Notes under the pieces: generated by a model
Told to the model about the DNA's origin: nothing
The model's input: the letters and a program-made list of their open reading frames with translations, nothing else
Databases searched by the model: none
Assembly (NCBI RefSeq): GCF_001638985.1
Contig: NW_017265141.1
Coordinates: forward strand, 62,001-126,000
Length of the DNA stretch: 64,000 nt
Direction of reading: 5' to 3'
From: Phycomyces blakesleeanus NRRL 1555(-)
Lineage: Eukaryota; Mucoromycota; Mucoromycetes; Mucorales; Phycomycetaceae
Part shown: positions 34,697 to 47,174 of the stretch, piece after piece
Layout of the letters: each line of letters opens with the position of its first letter
Numbering within the stretch: position 1 is the first letter of the stretch
Made by a program: the position numbers and the translations under genes

Positions 34697-37601
34697 CTTG
34701 GCTCACAAGAGCTCTAAATAAGAAAGAAAGAAGGAAAGAAAGAAAGAAAGAGACTAAAATAATACGATGCAGGCATGCTTGTTTACTTGAAAGAGAGGGA
34801 TCGATGCCACTTTATTTGTAAAGGTGTGTCGAAGAATAATAAATCTGCCCGGTAGCTGCAATGCGAAGATCAAGTCTATAATTTTGCCTTTTCTTTTCTT
34901 CCCTTTTCTTCCTTTCTGTCTTGTTTATAAAAAGGATATATATATATATGTAGTCTTTATTTGCAACAAGATAATCTTTCTCTTTCTCTTTCTCTTTCTC
35001 TTTATTGGTGTGTAAATATTTAAATACTGAAAGGTCATTAACGTTTTATATACGTATTAACGTATTGATTTTTTCTTTTTTTAAAAAAAAAGTCTAAAAA
35101 TCACATCGATCTCTACAGAAAATCGAGAGAATCGATGACCTTTTGATTTTACCTTGAATATTTTGCTCTGGATTTCAACCCCATTAAAAAACAGACCACT
35201 CACAAAAATAATAATAATAGAAAATTATTCATGTTGCGTAATGTAGCACCGATATAGATGTTCTCAAATATATAATTAGACACATACACGCAGAGAGAGA
35301 AAGAGAGAAAGATCTATATATTTTCAGTCGAACGCGTCAATATAGTCTCGCCACTTGTTTGGGACTCTTTAAATAACTACATTTTATTTTATTTTTGATG
35401 CATTTATAACGCATGTACGTATTGAACTATTAATACTAATATTAATATTAGTGTTCAAATAAATAAGATCTTTTGTACAGATATATAATCATCAATATTT
35501 GAGCTGTCAATATGCTGAAATGACAAGGAGAAACAGGATGCAGGCTTTTAGATATAAATCTACCTGGCTATTTAAACAGATCTAAGTATTCGATTGATTG
35601 TATTGATCAAGAATAGAAAAAGCAAGGCAGGGATATGTTGATGTATAGTTCTAAAAATACTAATAGTAATATTAACTGTATTTTATATATATATATATGT
35701 AATGTATTTTGATTCTCGATATCAATAAAACAAAAAGAAACCCCCCATATCGGTTTAGGCAAAATTTTATATCAAGTAAAGGCGTCCTATATTTCGTAAT
35801 GATAAATTTGCTTATAAGAAAAGGTAACTTAGATAATAAAAGAAAGGCTATACTTCTTTTAAAGAAAAAAAAAGCTTACATTTTACTCTGCCTAAGATTG
35901 TTACAGATTTTTATCTTTATTACTATATATCGAATTTAAGAAAAAATAGACTGAGATTTGTATATATTGAAATCAGTGCCAAGTTTCGGTCGTTTAATAT
36001 TATACTCGGCAAATAAAATACCAACAGGAGGTGTTTTGAATTTTAAAAATACGACATTTTCTTTCTCTTTTCTTGTAATACCAAAATGTACTTTTATTAT
36101 TGCCATTTCTTGGTAGATAAATGAAGTATTTTAAATAAGTTCATTCTTTTGGACTTTTGAAAAGTATCTGCAGAATGCAGAACAGATACTATGAGCTTGT
36201 TAAAATTTAATGAACTAGAAGTCTTCGTTACTTCCTGTGACTAAATCACTGGTGCTATCGGGTGTGTTTCTGCTTTATATCGTTTTTTTTTGTAAGATCT
36301 TTTCCAGCCAGTAAATCACGCGCAAAAATGCTGCTACAAATGTTGCTTTGGCGTCGCAGTAAAATAAAAGTCTGGCTTTGACAGAGTTATTTATTTCTCT
36401 CTACAAGGCATTGTGGTTTATGTCTATAAAAAAGAAATTATAGCGCCAAATTTTATTGTTAACAATTGCCTAAGGAAAGTTTACAAACCTATCATTATTA
36501 TTATTTCAAAATATATGTAAAGTAAAATAAAGTGTATCAGTACTCTATATTTGTAGCTTTAAATAAGCTTTTTTGTCATTTGCTTTAAAGAGCATTGTGG
36601 TGTCTTTTCTATCCATAGCGTAATTATCAGTTTGGTTGGCTATTCCAAAAAGTTCAATATTTATTGTATTCTGTGTAACACAAATGTGCTTATAACAAGA
36701 ATGAAAGCGTGATTTTTCTGGATATTTAAAAGCCGCCTATGTGTAGTTTGTATCCCGATAATCTGTTTTGAAGCCAGCCATCTAGCACTATATTTTCACT
36801 GTATGATATTTTTTTTTTATTTTGTTCTATTTTAGCGGTTGAAGATTTCACCCACAGGAGGATATCGGACCAAGGGCAGTTGAAATTATGTGCCTCGTGT
36901 GGCACAAAAGGATCTCTCGGTTGTTGTGTGCTCCGTTGTCTAAGAATAGAATACGATTATGATTATTATTAGTATTAGTATTAGCATTAGTACTAGTATT
37001 ATGATTTGGTTTTGATTCTATGTTTATTTAGAAAGGGAGGGAGAGAGTATGAGTAGATTTATATAGAATACAAAGCGTATACAAAGGGAAGAAATGAGTT
37101 CTTCAGGGCAGTAGAGCCAAAAAGGTTAAAATCCTATTATATTATACTGTAATGTAATGTAATGTAATGTAAAATAAATAAATAAATAAAGTAAAATACA
37201 ATATTTAGATACAAAAGAATTAAAAATACAGTGTATAAAATAAATGGAATAAGGTGGAATACAGTACAATACAGTACATTACGATGGAATAGAATACAGG
37301 TATTACTATAGAAATAAATAAATAAATAAATAAAAATAATTAAATTTTACTAATATATAAAGTGCCTCTGGATTCGCCTTCACTTCTTCTTTTTTTTCTC
37401 TCGTCATACTTTAAACTTTTATCAACACTTCTTTGCTTCTTCTTTATCTATCTGTTAGTAATTAGTACAAGCGCGTCTTCTTTGTATTGAATACATTGAA
37501 GCAATCTCACCAATCAATAAATCTTTCTGCCTGTCTGTTTGTCTGTCCACTTATCTCTCCCTCTCCACCTTTGTGTTTCTTAAATCAAACGATATTCAGT
37601 C
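31804..37601. other. 5.8-kb gene-poor AT-rich region with microsatellites
   Basis: No supported gene. Simple repeats include a nine-base CTGATGTGC repeat (about 32551-32600), TA runs, (GA)n at 34412-34445, (TTG)n at 34661-34695, AATGT repeats at about 37148-37172 and AATA repeats near 37180 and 37315-37336. A Cys-rich exon-like frame lies at 36836-36972. CT-rich sequence at 37380-37600 is probably the leader of the next ORF. Confidence 0.55.
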
Positions 37602-37841
37602 ATGTTCCAGTTTCTAGTCGATTGGAAACGAAAGAGCCACGGCACTCACCGTACTGTGTCCGAAAGCAGCACAGATTTCCCCCAAACTGATATCACTCGA
37701 ATGCCGTCTATTAACTCCACAGTATCGTCGCCATCAAGTTATAGTATCGACTGGCAATCCGACAAACGAACCTGGTCCTTTAAAGACGATTATGTTTCCT
37801 TTCCAAGTCTCGAGCCAGAACCTGTTCCTTGCTCATCTTAA
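37602..37841 (+). CDS. Small hypothetical protein, 79 residues
   Basis: A single-exon ORF in a region otherwise devoid of coding sequence. Its composition is less AT-rich than the flanks and its codons look fungal-coding. It starts MFQFLVDWKRKSHGTHRTVS, is rich in Ser and acidic residues later, and ends EPEPVPCSS. A long CT-rich leader precedes it, as for expressed fungal genes. There is no signal peptide, membrane segment or known domain. It may be a small regulatory protein or the first exon of something longer; no good downstream exon was found. Confidence 0.45.
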   Translation: MFQFLVDWKRKSHGTHRTVSESSTDFPQTDITRMPSINSTVSSPSSYSIDWQSDKRTWSFKDDYVSFPSLEPEPVPCSS

Positions 37842-40475
37842 TATACACGCCATACACTACACAACTCATACTACACAATTCATACTACATACAGCATATT
37901 ACATATTGCATATTGCACACCGTATACACGTACACATACACGCACAGCCTTACTAGTCATCTATCTATCTCTTCTTGTACATCTTTCACAGCTTATTTGT
38001 TTTTAACCAGTACATCAACCCTTGCCCTCCTCTCACCCCCCCCCCCCCCCTCTTTCCATTTCCCTTTTTCCGATTCCCTTTCCAATCATTTCTTCTTGTC
38101 CTTATTCACGATTCTCTCATTTCATTTTACTTCATTTCATTTTACATCATATCATATCATACCATTTCATATCATTTCATACCATTTATTTCATCGTAAA
38201 TGGCTCTAATTTCTTTTTTATATTTCTTTTTTTATATGCCCATTTTCTCAATTTTTTTTTATTTTTTTTTCACTTTTTTTGTATATGTTCTTTCATACTC
38301 TTTCTTGTTTATGCTTCATTTATGTATCCCTCGCCCCTCTTTCTTGTTATGTACATTCACCCTTGCCTTTTGGCTCACGTCGTTTTTTCTTCTTCTTCTT
38401 TTCTATTGCTCTCTAGTAAATAAATAAATGAACCAAAAAGAAAAATGAAAGCAAAAGAACAGAACCGAGTTCCAGATATAAAGTGTAAATAATAATCTTT
38501 GTAAATAAAAAAGAAAAGCCAAAAAACCAAAAAATCGAGATATCTTGTTAATTTTTCTTGATCTGCGTTTTTTTTGGCTTTTTTTTTTGCTTTTAAGCAT
38601 TGCAAATTTGTGCAATTATATTTTGATCTAATCAAAACTACCTTTAATAATTATATCTAGTATAATGAGCGTAGTAATAATTATACTCATATCCTTTAAC
38701 ATATACACACATATGTATATCTCCTTTTTTTTTCTATCTCACAGTCAAAGATCTGTTTTTTTTATTACTTGCGGGGGAGGGAAAGGGGGGGGGGGGGATA
38801 ACCTTGGTCCGAAAGCCGATTTTTTTTGAAGAGTTGTAAAACAAAAGTAAATATATAAAAAATAAAGGGAAGAAGATGTACGACCATGACATGAACTGTA
38901 GAACCAAATGACTTGTCAGGGTACACTGACCCATCATCAGCACCTAGAAACATTTGTCGATTGTGTATGTGTGTGTTTGTAAAATTATTGTATATTTTTT
39001 TGTTTTTGTTTTTGTTTTGTTGTTGTTGTTGACCCCATACTTTGATTGCTTGTTATAGCCGAGACTTTTTTTTGGTATTGTGAGATACTTGTGGACAACC
39101 TAGCTATGTCCTTATTTTTCTTGAGCTGTAAGCACAGCAAGATATACTAATAATGATAATAAGAATCATACTTTGTCTTGGGATATCAAATTAGAGCAAG
39201 ACCAAAAGAAAGAAGAAAGAGTATTACCATTATTTTTAGAGCCTGACTTTGCTATCAATATACATACATACATACATACATACATACATACATACATGTA
39301 TATATAATCGTATTAAAGATAACTTATCATTAGACTACCTAACAAATATATACAAAAGAAGAAGAAACCTCTTGACCTATTCATTTGCCACAAGTGTAAC
39401 TACACAATATTATACTATTTTTTTTTGAAATAGAAAAATAAATAAATAAATCAGCTATTGACAAACCTATTGCGGATTTCTCTAGATTTCGTAATATCTT
39501 ACTCTTACTCACTCTTTTTCTTACTCGTACCTGCCATGTGCTTATAAGTTGTCTCTAGATAATCTGATCCGAAATATACGGTGATTATCACAAGCCGTAA
39601 ATAAATTTACACTTCACAATCATTCATTCATTCAATTAAATAAAATGCAATATAATAATAAAAAGAATTTCTATTCAATTTCTGCAACAAGTGTCTATAG
39701 GTGTGACCCGATAGATTCTATTTATTATTGTTATTTACTGTTCGGATTCCACACAAATCCCTAACCCTCCTCCACCCCTCCACCCCCTTTTTTTAAAAAA
39801 TTCTTTTATTATTACCATGGTTCCCCTTCTTACCCAACAAATAATTAAAAACAAGCACAGACAACGACTTGAGTCTTGAGAACCTTCTTCCTTTGAAAGA
39901 AAATACAATAAAAAAAGAGAATATATGTATAAATACATAAATACGCACTTATTATTCTTTACAAAGAAAACCAAAATGTTCAAAATATTTGCAAAATCTA
40001 AATAGTACATAATCAAATCCTAAAAAAAAGCATAGTATGTCTAAATCTATTGAGTAGCTTCTGTAGAAGTATTTGATCAACAGCTCTTGTTAACGATACA
40101 GCCACGCAAAGAAAACTGAGCCATTTCATATATACATACATATACAAATCATTTGTGATTTACACACACAGACCGCCTTTACAGTCATTATGAAACAGCT
40201 ACAATTACTGTTTTTTATGGGAAACAGAAGATGTATATATATATACTTTTGGTTTTTGGTTTTTCCGGATATAAAATATATTAGTTTTTGTTCAATTTTT
40301 ATTGACCTTTGCAAGCATCTCGTTCAAATTGTCTCTTGCTCTTTAAAATTTGTTGTGTATATATATAACGCAATAAATATCTGGTAGAGCAAGAATTCAA
40401 TTCAAAGGATTAGAATAAATTAGTGGGAAGGAAGTGACCAAGTTCCTGTAAGCTGTCAATGGTGTCAATGGTGTC

Positions 40476-40661
40476 ATGAATGCACTCCATGTGCACGAAG
40501 CATCATACCGTCTATATTTTACTATGCAGAATTTCGCCACACGCAAGTTTTCCGTTGTCCAAAATCCAATGGAAAGTTTGAGGCGTAAGGTTGTTTACTT
40601 AGCTTTACATTCACCATGCTTGAATTCTTTTTCTTTCGATTTATTTTTGTCAAAAAATTAA
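40476..40661 (+). pseudogene. Possible scrap of a Tc1/mariner-type DDE transposase
   Basis: The frame ends with VVYLALHSPCLNSFSFDLFL, which resembles the common block YLPPYSPxLNPIExFW of DDE_3 transposases with several key residues changed. Upstream residues do not align convincingly. Too short to be certain. Confidence 0.25.
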
Positions 40662-42787
40662 GACCGGAATTAAAGTAGAGATAGATAGGCATGGTTCTGT
40701 TGATAGAATTGATTGTTCAAGTTTAAAAAGTCACTGAACCAGCAAGACAAATTAATATTAATTAGTATCAGAGTTTGACAAGACCATTCAGTTTCATAGT
40801 AATAAATGGTTGACCCTTGATCCAATTATTTTAATATATTACATTGTATTACATTGTATTGAATTGTATTGTATTGTGCCATTCCTTCTTTCTCTTTTCA
40901 AAGTAGATTTATAATGTGGTGCGCAAAAACAATCGCAAAAACAAAAGAAAATAAAAATGATACAGCGTATTGGATTAATACAATACCTTAATGCCTTTAT
41001 GTTTTATGTACAGCTTTATGGAAACAGAGGTACATACGTTTTGTTTATTCATAGTGTTACAAATAATACAAAGTGTGATTCAACTGTTGTACTATTATAT
41101 TGTATTTCTTGTTCATCTTTTTTCTTGGTTTTCTCAGGGCAGAGTTTCTCTACCGAAAATGTAAATCACTTCGGCGATATCACCTAAAATTAATCATCAA
41201 CAGCAGATCTCTTTATTTTGTGTATGTGTGTGCTTTTTTTGTTTGTTTGTTTCAAATACTACTTTAACCAACTAGAATAGAAAAATGTCAATAATAGCAA
41301 TAACAATAACAATACGTTTATACTAAGTTAATTCAATAAACAATGTGATTTAGTTTTCTGTTGTTACTTCTTTTGTTTATTCTCGCATACCAAATGCATT
41401 TGTATTGACAGAAACAGATTAATAATATGCAAAACATAATGCACACTATATGTATACAAAGTTCCACGCATGCTTTTTGAATGAAATAAGAAAGAAAAAG
41501 AAGAAGAAGAGGAAGAATGTCTAACTGCTATCACAAAGAAAGAGAGAGGAAATTGGAAACAAGGGATGGTTTTGTTCTATTGAGTCAGGCAGCCTGGAAT
41601 ATTCTAGAAATTAGATCTATTGCGAAGAAATCAATACATATATTATCCATTTCATCGGCATGATTATGTCTGTATTAAGAAAAAAAAAGGTACAAAATCA
41701 TCAAGGATAGATGAAACATTGAGATGACTAGTGTTATTATTATTTAGTACGACAATGAGACACTTTGTTAAAAATGTTTTGATGATATTATCCTCTTTTT
41801 ATTATTTATATATATGTTTTTATTTTTTATTTTAAAGTATCCCCGTTAAATTCAATATATACTGTTTGATGAAATAAGAGTAAAAAAAAATCGGCAATCA
41901 ACCTCCTCAAAGTAACTTTTTGTGCCACTCTAAGCGGACACCAAAATCCCAATATTAAATATTATTATTTAAACTTTTTTTATTATATATATTTATGTGT
42001 ATAGGTTGCTATAGTGATATAATTATTATAGTAATTAGTTGCCAAGATACTGTGTTTAATTTATCGCTCAGTATCAATGATCCTTTAGCGTGGTCAACAA
42101 GCATTTAAAGTAGTTGAAAATTGAAAAACCTCCAGGAAATAATATTAAAGATATATATATATCCACACATACACACACACATAGATACCTCTACACTTCT
42201 TCAAATATTATTTTTTGTAGTAGTAGTTAATTACACGCTACATAGAAACATCGAAGCCCGCTACCGGGACTTTTTTTTTCCTTCTTATTTTTTTTTTCTG
42301 TGTCGCGTTTTATGTGGGGGAGAAGGAATAAGAAGAAGGAAGACGACGACGACGAGAAAGAGGGGATTTCTGGGGTGCAATGAAGGCTACCTTTTCATTG
42401 GGTTGTTTTTGGCCGGAGGATAATCACCAAAACTTTTACTTAATTTTATTTCTAAAAAAAAAGGTCACTTATTAATTCTCCATTTGGTGTCCAGGTATAG
42501 TATTCTTCCTACTGGTGAATGAAAAACTACCTTCAAAAGACCCTGTATTCTATTTATTTATTTTACCCCAAACTAGGCTATTCTTCCCAGCAACTAATTT
42601 AGAATTGAGATTTTTCGATTTTTATAATACATCTTATGTACAAAATACTACTATCAACCTAAAGAGAGAAAAGGATATATAAAAAAAAGCCTAGTGGTTC
42701 CTGGCTTTCAATGGATAATAAAGATATATATGGAGACAAACAGAGAGATGGATGTGAGTTCCCTAAAAGAAATCCCAGAGGAGAGAG

Positions 42788-42795
42788 TATAAATA
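42788..42795 (+). promoter_or_regulatory. TATA box of the polyol dehydrogenase gene
   Basis: TATAAATA lies about 96 bp before the start codon. A pyrimidine-rich tract (about 42810-42850) then leads to a start codon preceded by AAAATAAAG, a common fungal promoter layout. Confidence 0.6.
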
Positions 42796-42890
42796 CTAGG
42801 CACATTATCACCTGCCTTTTTTCTTTTCTTTTTCTGTCTTGATCTTCTTACATAATCTCCCACTCATCAAAAAAAAAAGTCAAAATAAAG

Positions 42891-44476
42891 ATGTCTGCTC
42901 TTAACTACAACCCCTCCACCTATGAGATTCCCGGCAAGAACACCCTCAACCACGGTGTCCTGTTGAACAAGAAAGATGACCTCAAAATTGTCGAGCTCCC
43001 CATTCCCATCCCTGAAGAAGGTGAGGTCCAGATTCAGGTCAAGGCCACTGGTATCTGCGGTTCAGACATCCATTTGTGGAAGTATGGAGAGATCGGTATC
43101 TTCCCTGTAACTACCCCTCAGCTGCTCGGTCATGAAAGTGCTGGTGTGGTTACTGCTGTCGGAAAGGGTGTTGACACCTTGAAGGTTGGAGATCGCGTTG
43201 CAGTTGAAGCGTAAGTACCTAAGCTTGTTCTTTTTTAACATATTGCAACAACAAAAATGCCAATGACAATGGCAAGCAGTAGAAAATCAACACGTAAAAT
43301 AATGATGATAATAAGAGTGGAGCAATATCATTTTAATTGGATTTTATTTTATCTAATTTAAATTGCTTTAATTTATTTGATTGGGTTTAGTGGTATTCCT
43401 TGCTCCAAGTGTGATCAGTGCATGAGCGGTAGATACCATCTCTGCCCCACTGTCATCTTCAAGTCCACACCTCCTCATCACGGTCAGTTGGCCAAATACA
43501 TCACCCACCCCGCTCGTTGGTTGTACAAGTAAGTATTTATACGCATAAGTATATGGATATTATTTCTTCACGTTACTTATACGATATTGCTTCCCTTTTT
43601 TTTAAAAAAAAAAGGATTCCTGACAATGTCACTTACGAGCAAGGTGCCCTGTTGGAGCCTCTTTCTGTTGCCATCTCCGCCATTGAACGCGTTGGTGTCA
43701 AATTTGGTCGGTCACTCCTGATTACCGGCGCTGGTCCTATTGGTCTGATTGTCCTTGCCGTAGCAAAGGCTACTGGTATCAGCCCCATCATGATCACCGA
43801 TGTCCAGCCCTCGCGTCTCGAGTATGCCAAGAAGATGGGTGCTGACTTTGTTTATCAGGTCGATCCCAAGCGCAAGGATGTTGAGATTGCCAGAGAAATC
43901 CGGGACATTTTTGGCGGTGAGGGTGCCGAGTACTCATTGGAGTGCACTGGTGTAGAGTCTTCTTTCCGTACTGCCATCATGGCCACCAAGGACGCTGGTG
44001 TGTGCTGTCTTGTCGGTGTAGGCAAGAACGATCAGCTTCTCCCTGTCAACAACTTTGCCATGCGTGAAGTCGATATCCGCGGTCTCTTCAGGTACATATA
44101 TTATCATATAGATAGCTACTAATTTCAAAATTACAAGAGAGAGAGAGAGAGAGAGAAAATATTTATACAATGTATATTAAATTCTTTATGTGTACATCTG
44201 TAGATACCATCACACTTACCCTCGTGCTATTGCCTTGATGGCAAGTGGAAATCTGAAGATTGACCATTTGATTACCCACAGGTAATTTTTGTTTAAAATA
44301 TATATATATATACATACATATACATAGAAAATTGTACAATCATGACACTTTGACTGACTGACTGACTGACTGACTGATTTTTTTTTAAAAGATTTGACTT
44401 TAAGGATGCCCTTAAGGCCTTTGATACCACTGCCGACTACTCTACCGGTGCCATCAAGGTCCAGATCCTCAATTAG
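42891..44476 (+). CDS. Zinc-dependent polyol dehydrogenase, L-arabinitol 4-dehydrogenase/sorbitol dehydrogenase type
   Basis: A medium-chain NAD(P)-linked dehydrogenase that oxidises a sugar alcohol to a ketose in pentose or polyol catabolism. Exons 42891-43210, 43391-43528, 43615-44091, 44204-44281 and 44392-44476 give 365 residues. Catalytic zinc ligands are Cys in GICGSDIHLWKYG and GHE in LLGHESAGV; the structural-zinc Cys cluster reads IPCSKCDQCMSGRYHLCP; the Rossmann motif is GAGPIGL. Segments such as STPPHHGQLAKYITHP, ECTGVESS, GVGKN and TGAIKVQI fit fungal L-arabinitol 4-dehydrogenase best, but xylitol or sorbitol specificity cannot be excluded. Codon use is the GC-richest in the window, and a clear TATA box is present, so strong or inducible expression is likely. 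Confidence 0.9.
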
Positions 44477-44742
44477 ACGGCTCCTACATTTATCCATTAG
44501 AATTGCCTGATTCCTTTTTTGCTCTTCTTCTGTTACTATTGTAATAATCAGACGATTCCCAATTTTACTATATTCTTATTTTATTTTGTTTTGTACACTT
44601 TCTTTTTCACACCTCATTTAATATGTTTTCCTCATTTTTTGCTTGCTAAATTATATAAAAATAAAACCTAAAGACCTTTTATAATCTTTAACACTATAAA
44701 AGCTATACATACATATATATACATGTATATATATATATATAT

Positions 44743-44827
44743 ATGTGTGTGTGTGCGTGCGCTTGTGCTTGTGCTTGTGCTTGTGCTTGTGCTTGTGCTT
44801 GTGCTTGTGCTTGTGCTTGTGCGTGTA

Positions 44828-44870
<43 letters not shown>

Positions 44871-44890
44871 GTGTGCGCTTATGTGTTTCT
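44743..44890. repeat. Compound hexanucleotide microsatellite
   Basis: About eleven units of GCTTGT are followed by about nine units of GTATGT, flanked by TA and TG runs. Open frames across it read only Val/Leu/Cys repeats and are artefacts. It lies in the 467-bp spacer between two convergent genes. Confidence 0.85.
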
Positions 44891-44942
44891 GTGATTATTT
44901 TATTTTTACTTTGAAAACATAAATAAAATAAGAAATATATAT

Positions 44943-46542
44943 CTATATTGGTAAATTATCTGAATTTATAGGAAGAATATCCCCAAACGTTGGTGGTGAT
45001 CCCACAAGTGTGGTTGACAGTAATCCATCGCCATTAGCAGTCGCAGTTGATCTGGCGCGAAATAGGGAGGATGTAGGTGGGAATTTGTTGGGATATCCAG
45101 ATCTGGAAGACACTAGATCAATGGCAGGCACCGTACTTGCTGTTCTGTTTTCCCCTTCGGTACCCAGTTCTTCATCGTTTTGAAGTAGTGTCCGGGAGTT
45201 GTAAACATCAGTATAATGGTCATTATTGTCATTGACGTTGTCGTTGTCGTTATCATTGTCAGAAGACGAGGATGATTTTTGGTTTTCTACAGGTGTCAGA
45301 CCTAGCATCTCTAGTACTTCGCTCACTTCAACTGCCACATTGGCATCCAGGTCAGAATAAGTACGGCAGAGCGGACATGAGAACCCTGGTGGATTCTGAT
45401 TCAGTATAGGTCTAATACATCGATAGTGGTATACGTGAGAGCATGGGGTAATAAATAGGGCTTGGAATGGCGCTATTGCATACATGCAAATACAGCACTC
45501 CTGGATCTCTTGTTCAAATGCCTTTTCTTGCGGTGTCGACGGTCGCTTTTCTGGACCGCAGCCGTTCTTTGTGTGGCTGTTGTATTCAGAGTCTGACATA
45601 TCTGTATTGGAGTCCTTGGACTGGCCTGGCGTAGAGACATCCGAATTGTCTTGGACTAACATGGTGGTCGCTGTTCCTGGGGCTATTAGCCGTTGTTGTA
45701 GGTGCTGGAATGCCGTTCGGCTGAATTGATTGGCGCGAGATTGCCATTCTCGGTTGACTTCCAAACGCATTTTCACTGCTCGGTACATCGACTCAGTGCC
45801 GCCCTTGTAATCGACGCCTAGTTGTATTATATCACCGTCTTTCATTTCGTGAGCACCAGCTGTTGAAGTAGAAGGAGAGCTGAGACGTATACGATTCAAA
45901 AATGTGCCACTAGATGACCCTGCATCTCTAATAAAGACCTAACATGTATAGATGTATATAAATATATATATATTTTGGTTTTTGGTTTTTGGATATCATT
46001 TCTTTCTTTTAGACTTGGCTTATAGCTGTACCAGCAAAAAAAATCAACTAATTATTTCACTCCTAATAATTTATATATATATGGATATAAAAATAAGAAT
46101 AGTAAAAAAAAAATGTTAATTTTTATACCTTTCCATCTTCTACCCACAGTTCGGCGTGACATCGACTGACTACTTTACTCTTAAAGGACACCTTTTCAGA
46201 TGCCGGTGTTTTTTCGCTATATCTGCCTAATCGTATAATGTTTCCTGGATGTAAGGTACGTTCGATTACTTCAAATACAAACGATCTACTGGTCAAGCCA
46301 AGATCAGGAATAAGCCTGATGTGCGAAGCCGTGCATGCCTCTGGATCACAATGAGGACGGCAGTCTGAGGTTGGTTGTGGTGTCGAAGTAATTACTTCCT
46401 GCCTTGTGGTATCATTGATTTGCTCAGACGTATGGCGGTGATGGCGTCGTAAACTGTCCAATCCACGACTCAATAGTCCAGAAGAGGTAGGTTGTAGGAC
46501 AGGTGCTCCTGTCGATAAACTTCTGCGACGTCCTGATGGCAT
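44943..46542 (-). CDS. DMA1: FHA-RING E3 ubiquitin ligase, Dma1/Dma2 family
   Basis: Dma-type ligases combine a phosphothreonine-binding FHA domain with a RING finger and act in mitotic exit and septation checkpoints. Exons 46542-46129 and 45938-44943 give 469 residues. The FHA core shows IIRLGRYSE, VSRCHAELW and RDAGSSSGTFLNRIRL, where the intron interrupts between the second and third motifs. The RING begins at about residue 286 with CCICMYAIAPFQALFITPC, then CSHVYHYRCIRPIL and CPLCR. The C-terminal tail is rich in Asp and Asn repeats and Ser and is longer than in yeasts. The N-terminal 60 residues are basic and low in complexity. Confidence 0.93.
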
Positions 46543-47174
46543 GGTTCTGTAAAGTGCATCAACGGGCTACAGTAACAATAGTAGTAGTGGTAGTGGTGGT
46601 GGTGGTGGTGGTGATAGTGATAGTGATGGTGATGGTAGCACTAGTAGTGGAAATAATAAAGCAAGAAGTCCAGGTGTTTATCCTTGGTACTTAGAGCAGT
46701 AGCGACAATAAAAATAGTAATAGAGAAAGAAGCAGAAGCAGAAAGAGAAAAGAAGAGAAAACGTTAAGAGGGGGTGAAGAGGAGTTGGTTTTAAAACAAA
46801 AAAATATATAACACAAACACATACGTATATATATATATATGTATATACGCATACGAAGCAAGAAGCCTCCTTATTTTTCTATTGTTTTCTTTTCCTTTTT
46901 CCTTTTCTTTGAAATACAAGTACATATATACATATATACATATATACATAGATACATAGATAGATGGATGGATAGATAAAATGTGCCTTTTATTATTATT
47001 TACATGTGCCTACGCACATACGCTTCATGTCACCCTTTGTGACAACGCTTTAAGGTTCATTCTCGCCTTTCCTACCATCTTGCTCTTCATTGAGATCTCG
47101 GCCGTCAAGGTCTTTTATATTTATATACATATTTATATACATGTATGTATGTATATATGTATATATGTATATAA
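46543..47174. other. Upstream region of the FHA-RING gene, simple repeats
   Basis: Contains a GTGGTGGTG/GATAGTGAT trinucleotide-type repeat (about 46575-46640), a GAAGCAGAAGAG purine tract, TA and TACATA repeats (46920-46970). The small ORF at 46981 has no recognisable features and ends in repeat-encoded Tyr/Ile. Confidence 0.5.

Larger units (their letters stand above)
37842..42890. other. 5-kb gene-poor region with microsatellites and a possible transposase scrap
   Basis: Homopolymer runs (C at about 38035-38050, G at about 38784-38798), an (ATAC)n array at 39260-39297 and many TA runs. A weak DDE-like peptide lies at 40476-40661. A perfect three-unit heat-shock-element pattern (GAATATTCTAGAA) is at 41597-41609. 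No complete gene seen. Confidence 0.5.

Noticed and set aside
38870..38965. Short minus-strand peptide ADDGSVYPDKSFGSTVHVMV
   Set aside because: Looks protein-like, but no splice partners, start or family could be found; the opposite strand also reads open, so it is not decisive.
39260..39297. Regular ATAC repeats considered as an array element
   Set aside because: A plain tetranucleotide microsatellite with no spacers; not CRISPR-like. No CRISPR array exists in the window.
44723..44914. Val/Leu/Cys-repeat ORF
   Set aside because: Translation of a hexanucleotide microsatellite; no coding evidence.
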